From Oscillatoriales cyanobacterium (lineage in GTDB: Bacteria > Cyanobacteriota > Cyanobacteriia > Cyanobacteriales > Microcoleaceae), in the NCBI GenBank assembly GCA_004293365.1, contig RDYN01000050.1, forward strand, positions 1 through 55,457: a DNA stretch of 55,457 nt, given 5' to 3'. Both the position numbers and the translations under genes were made by a program. Under the pieces are notes generated by a model. That model was given only the letters and a program-made list of their open reading frames with translations, was not told where the DNA came from and did no database searches. Below are positions 54,752-55,457 of the stretch, in pieces; the first letter of the stretch is position 1, and every line of letters begins with the position of its first letter.

Positions 54752-55457
54752 CTGGGCGTTGCTGAATCAAGGTATGGATACCCCAGGAATGGGGATATCA
54801 TCAAATTTCAAGTAATGTATTAATAACTTAATAGAATGCTTGAGCATTTCCTCACATTTAGAATAACAAAGAATCTTGCGATGTAGTCTTGCCAAATAAT
54901 GTCTTAGTCTTGTATTTTCCCCTTCTACTCGTGTCAGATAAGTCTTACTAACAATCCGATCTCCATCGGTCATAAACCTGGGATATACAGACCATCCATC
55001 AGTTACATAAAAGTAGCATTTCCATTCACTTACTTTGTCCCATAATGGTTCAAATGTCTTAGCACTATGATCCCCTAATGCCCATCCTAAAATTCCCGGC
55101 TTAAAGTGGTCAACTGCTGTCCACAGCCAGATCTTGTCTGTTTTTTTTTCACGTAAGTTTGTAATTCGTCGAGTTCACCAACTTCTGGAATGACTTCAGG
55201 ATCATAAACATCTGGTAACAGTTTGCCGACTTGTTTAATCCAATTCATTACGCTCGGTATGATGAACTCCCTTAACTCGTTCTATCGCCCGTAAACCCAT
55301 CCCATTGACATACATTTTTAGGCAATCACGTTTGATAGCCTCGCTATAACCTCGTTGAGGCTCATACTCATTGATGAATTGACGACCGCATTGCACACAA
55401 ATGTGGTTTTGTTTTCCTTTTTTCTTGCCGTTTTTACGGATATGGGTTGATTTACAT
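54752..55457 (-). mobile_element. IS1-family transposase, frameshifted, runs off the window
   Basis: The minus strand gives an N-terminal zinc-finger part (HICVQCGRQFI) and helix-turn-helix (GMGLRAIERVKGVHH), a frameshift near 55250-55258, MNWIKQVGKLLPDVYDPEVI and the first catalytic Asp (GELDELQTYV), then a run of nine A (55141-55149) with a -1 change of frame. IWLWTAVDHFKPGILGWALG, VTDGWSVY (second Asp) and VEGENTRLRHYLARLH (Glu) follow. The stop is at 54767. The DDE residues are present, but the first frameshift should inactivate it. The probable element end (TCTGGGCGTTGCTGAATC) is near 54752. The other end is outside the window. Confidence 0.8.

Noticed and set aside
1..55457. tRNA or rRNA genes
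   Set aside because: I looked for the T-loop pattern GGTTCGAATCC and its complement in the gaps and for rRNA-like stretches, and saw none. A tRNAscan run would be decisive.

Overview
The window looks like chromosomal DNA of a filamentous cyanobacterium of the Microcoleus/Oscillatoria type. Grounds: very many HIP1-like GCGATCGC and CGATCG sites on both strands, palindromic AGAAACCGGGTTTCT repeats, cyanobacterial-type protein families (hybrid histidine kinases, MnmG, CbiD, DUF4347 adhesin, PEP-CTERM protein, a GspH-like pilin, an Mrp cluster without a full-length MrpA), and abundant short non-autonomous mobile elements. The genus is inferred from overall style, not from a search.

Layout. 1-6.6 kb: a minus-strand signalling cluster (substrate-binding lipoprotein, membrane hybrid histidine kinase joined to it by an ATGA overlap, response-regulator/histidine kinase), followed by remains of related kinases broken by palindromic repeats and short TA-flanked elements. 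6.6-9.7 kb: a Uma2-family protein and a two-gene restriction-modification system (NotI-like nuclease and beta-class methyltransferase, ATGA overlap). 9.8-14.1 kb: a seven-gene Mrp-type Na+/H+ antiporter operon, five genes of which are chained by 4-base overlaps, with a short mobile element between the E and D genes. 14.5-15.6 kb: a perfect-consensus promoter leading into two tandem structured repeats (candidate small RNA), convergent with a DUF3800 gene. 15.7-31.1 kb: housekeeping genes (mnmG, guaA, cbiD, rpsD, metK) mixed with a DUF433/DUF5615 toxin-antitoxin-like pair, an MFS carrier, a rhodanese and an AAA-like/GGDEF protein. 31-45 kb: PEP-CTERM protein, GH10-like hydrolase, a HEAT-repeat/tyrosine-phosphatase fusion, a membrane histidine kinase, a glycosyltransferase-like protein, a cation diffusion facilitator, a pilin-like protein with a sulfurtransferase, and mtnA. 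45-50.7 kb: a giant DUF4347/beta-helix/SdrD-B/RTX adhesin whose reading frame is broken and then restored within its tandem repeats. 50.8-53 kb: a coiled-coil protein and a GspC/PilP-like single-pass protein. 53.9-55.5 kb: decayed DNA holding a pentameric ligand-gated ion channel pseudogene, the end of an IS200/IS605-type (TnpB-like) element and a damaged IS1-family transposase running off the window.

The most distinctive features are (a) a family of 110-120 bp elements with TATAGC...GCTATA ends and variable heptamer or 17-mer interiors, one of which can be removed on paper to restore a kinase reading frame exactly with a TA target duplication; (b) a 113 bp element with 16 bp perfect terminal inverted repeats and a perfect 8 bp target duplication; (c) the promoter plus tandem three-way-junction repeats next to the DUF3800 gene; (d) the HEAT/phosphatase fusion; and (e) the ion-channel pseudogene beside nested transposon remains. 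No tRNA, rRNA or CRISPR array was seen. All functional calls come from reading motifs and gene order; no database search was run.
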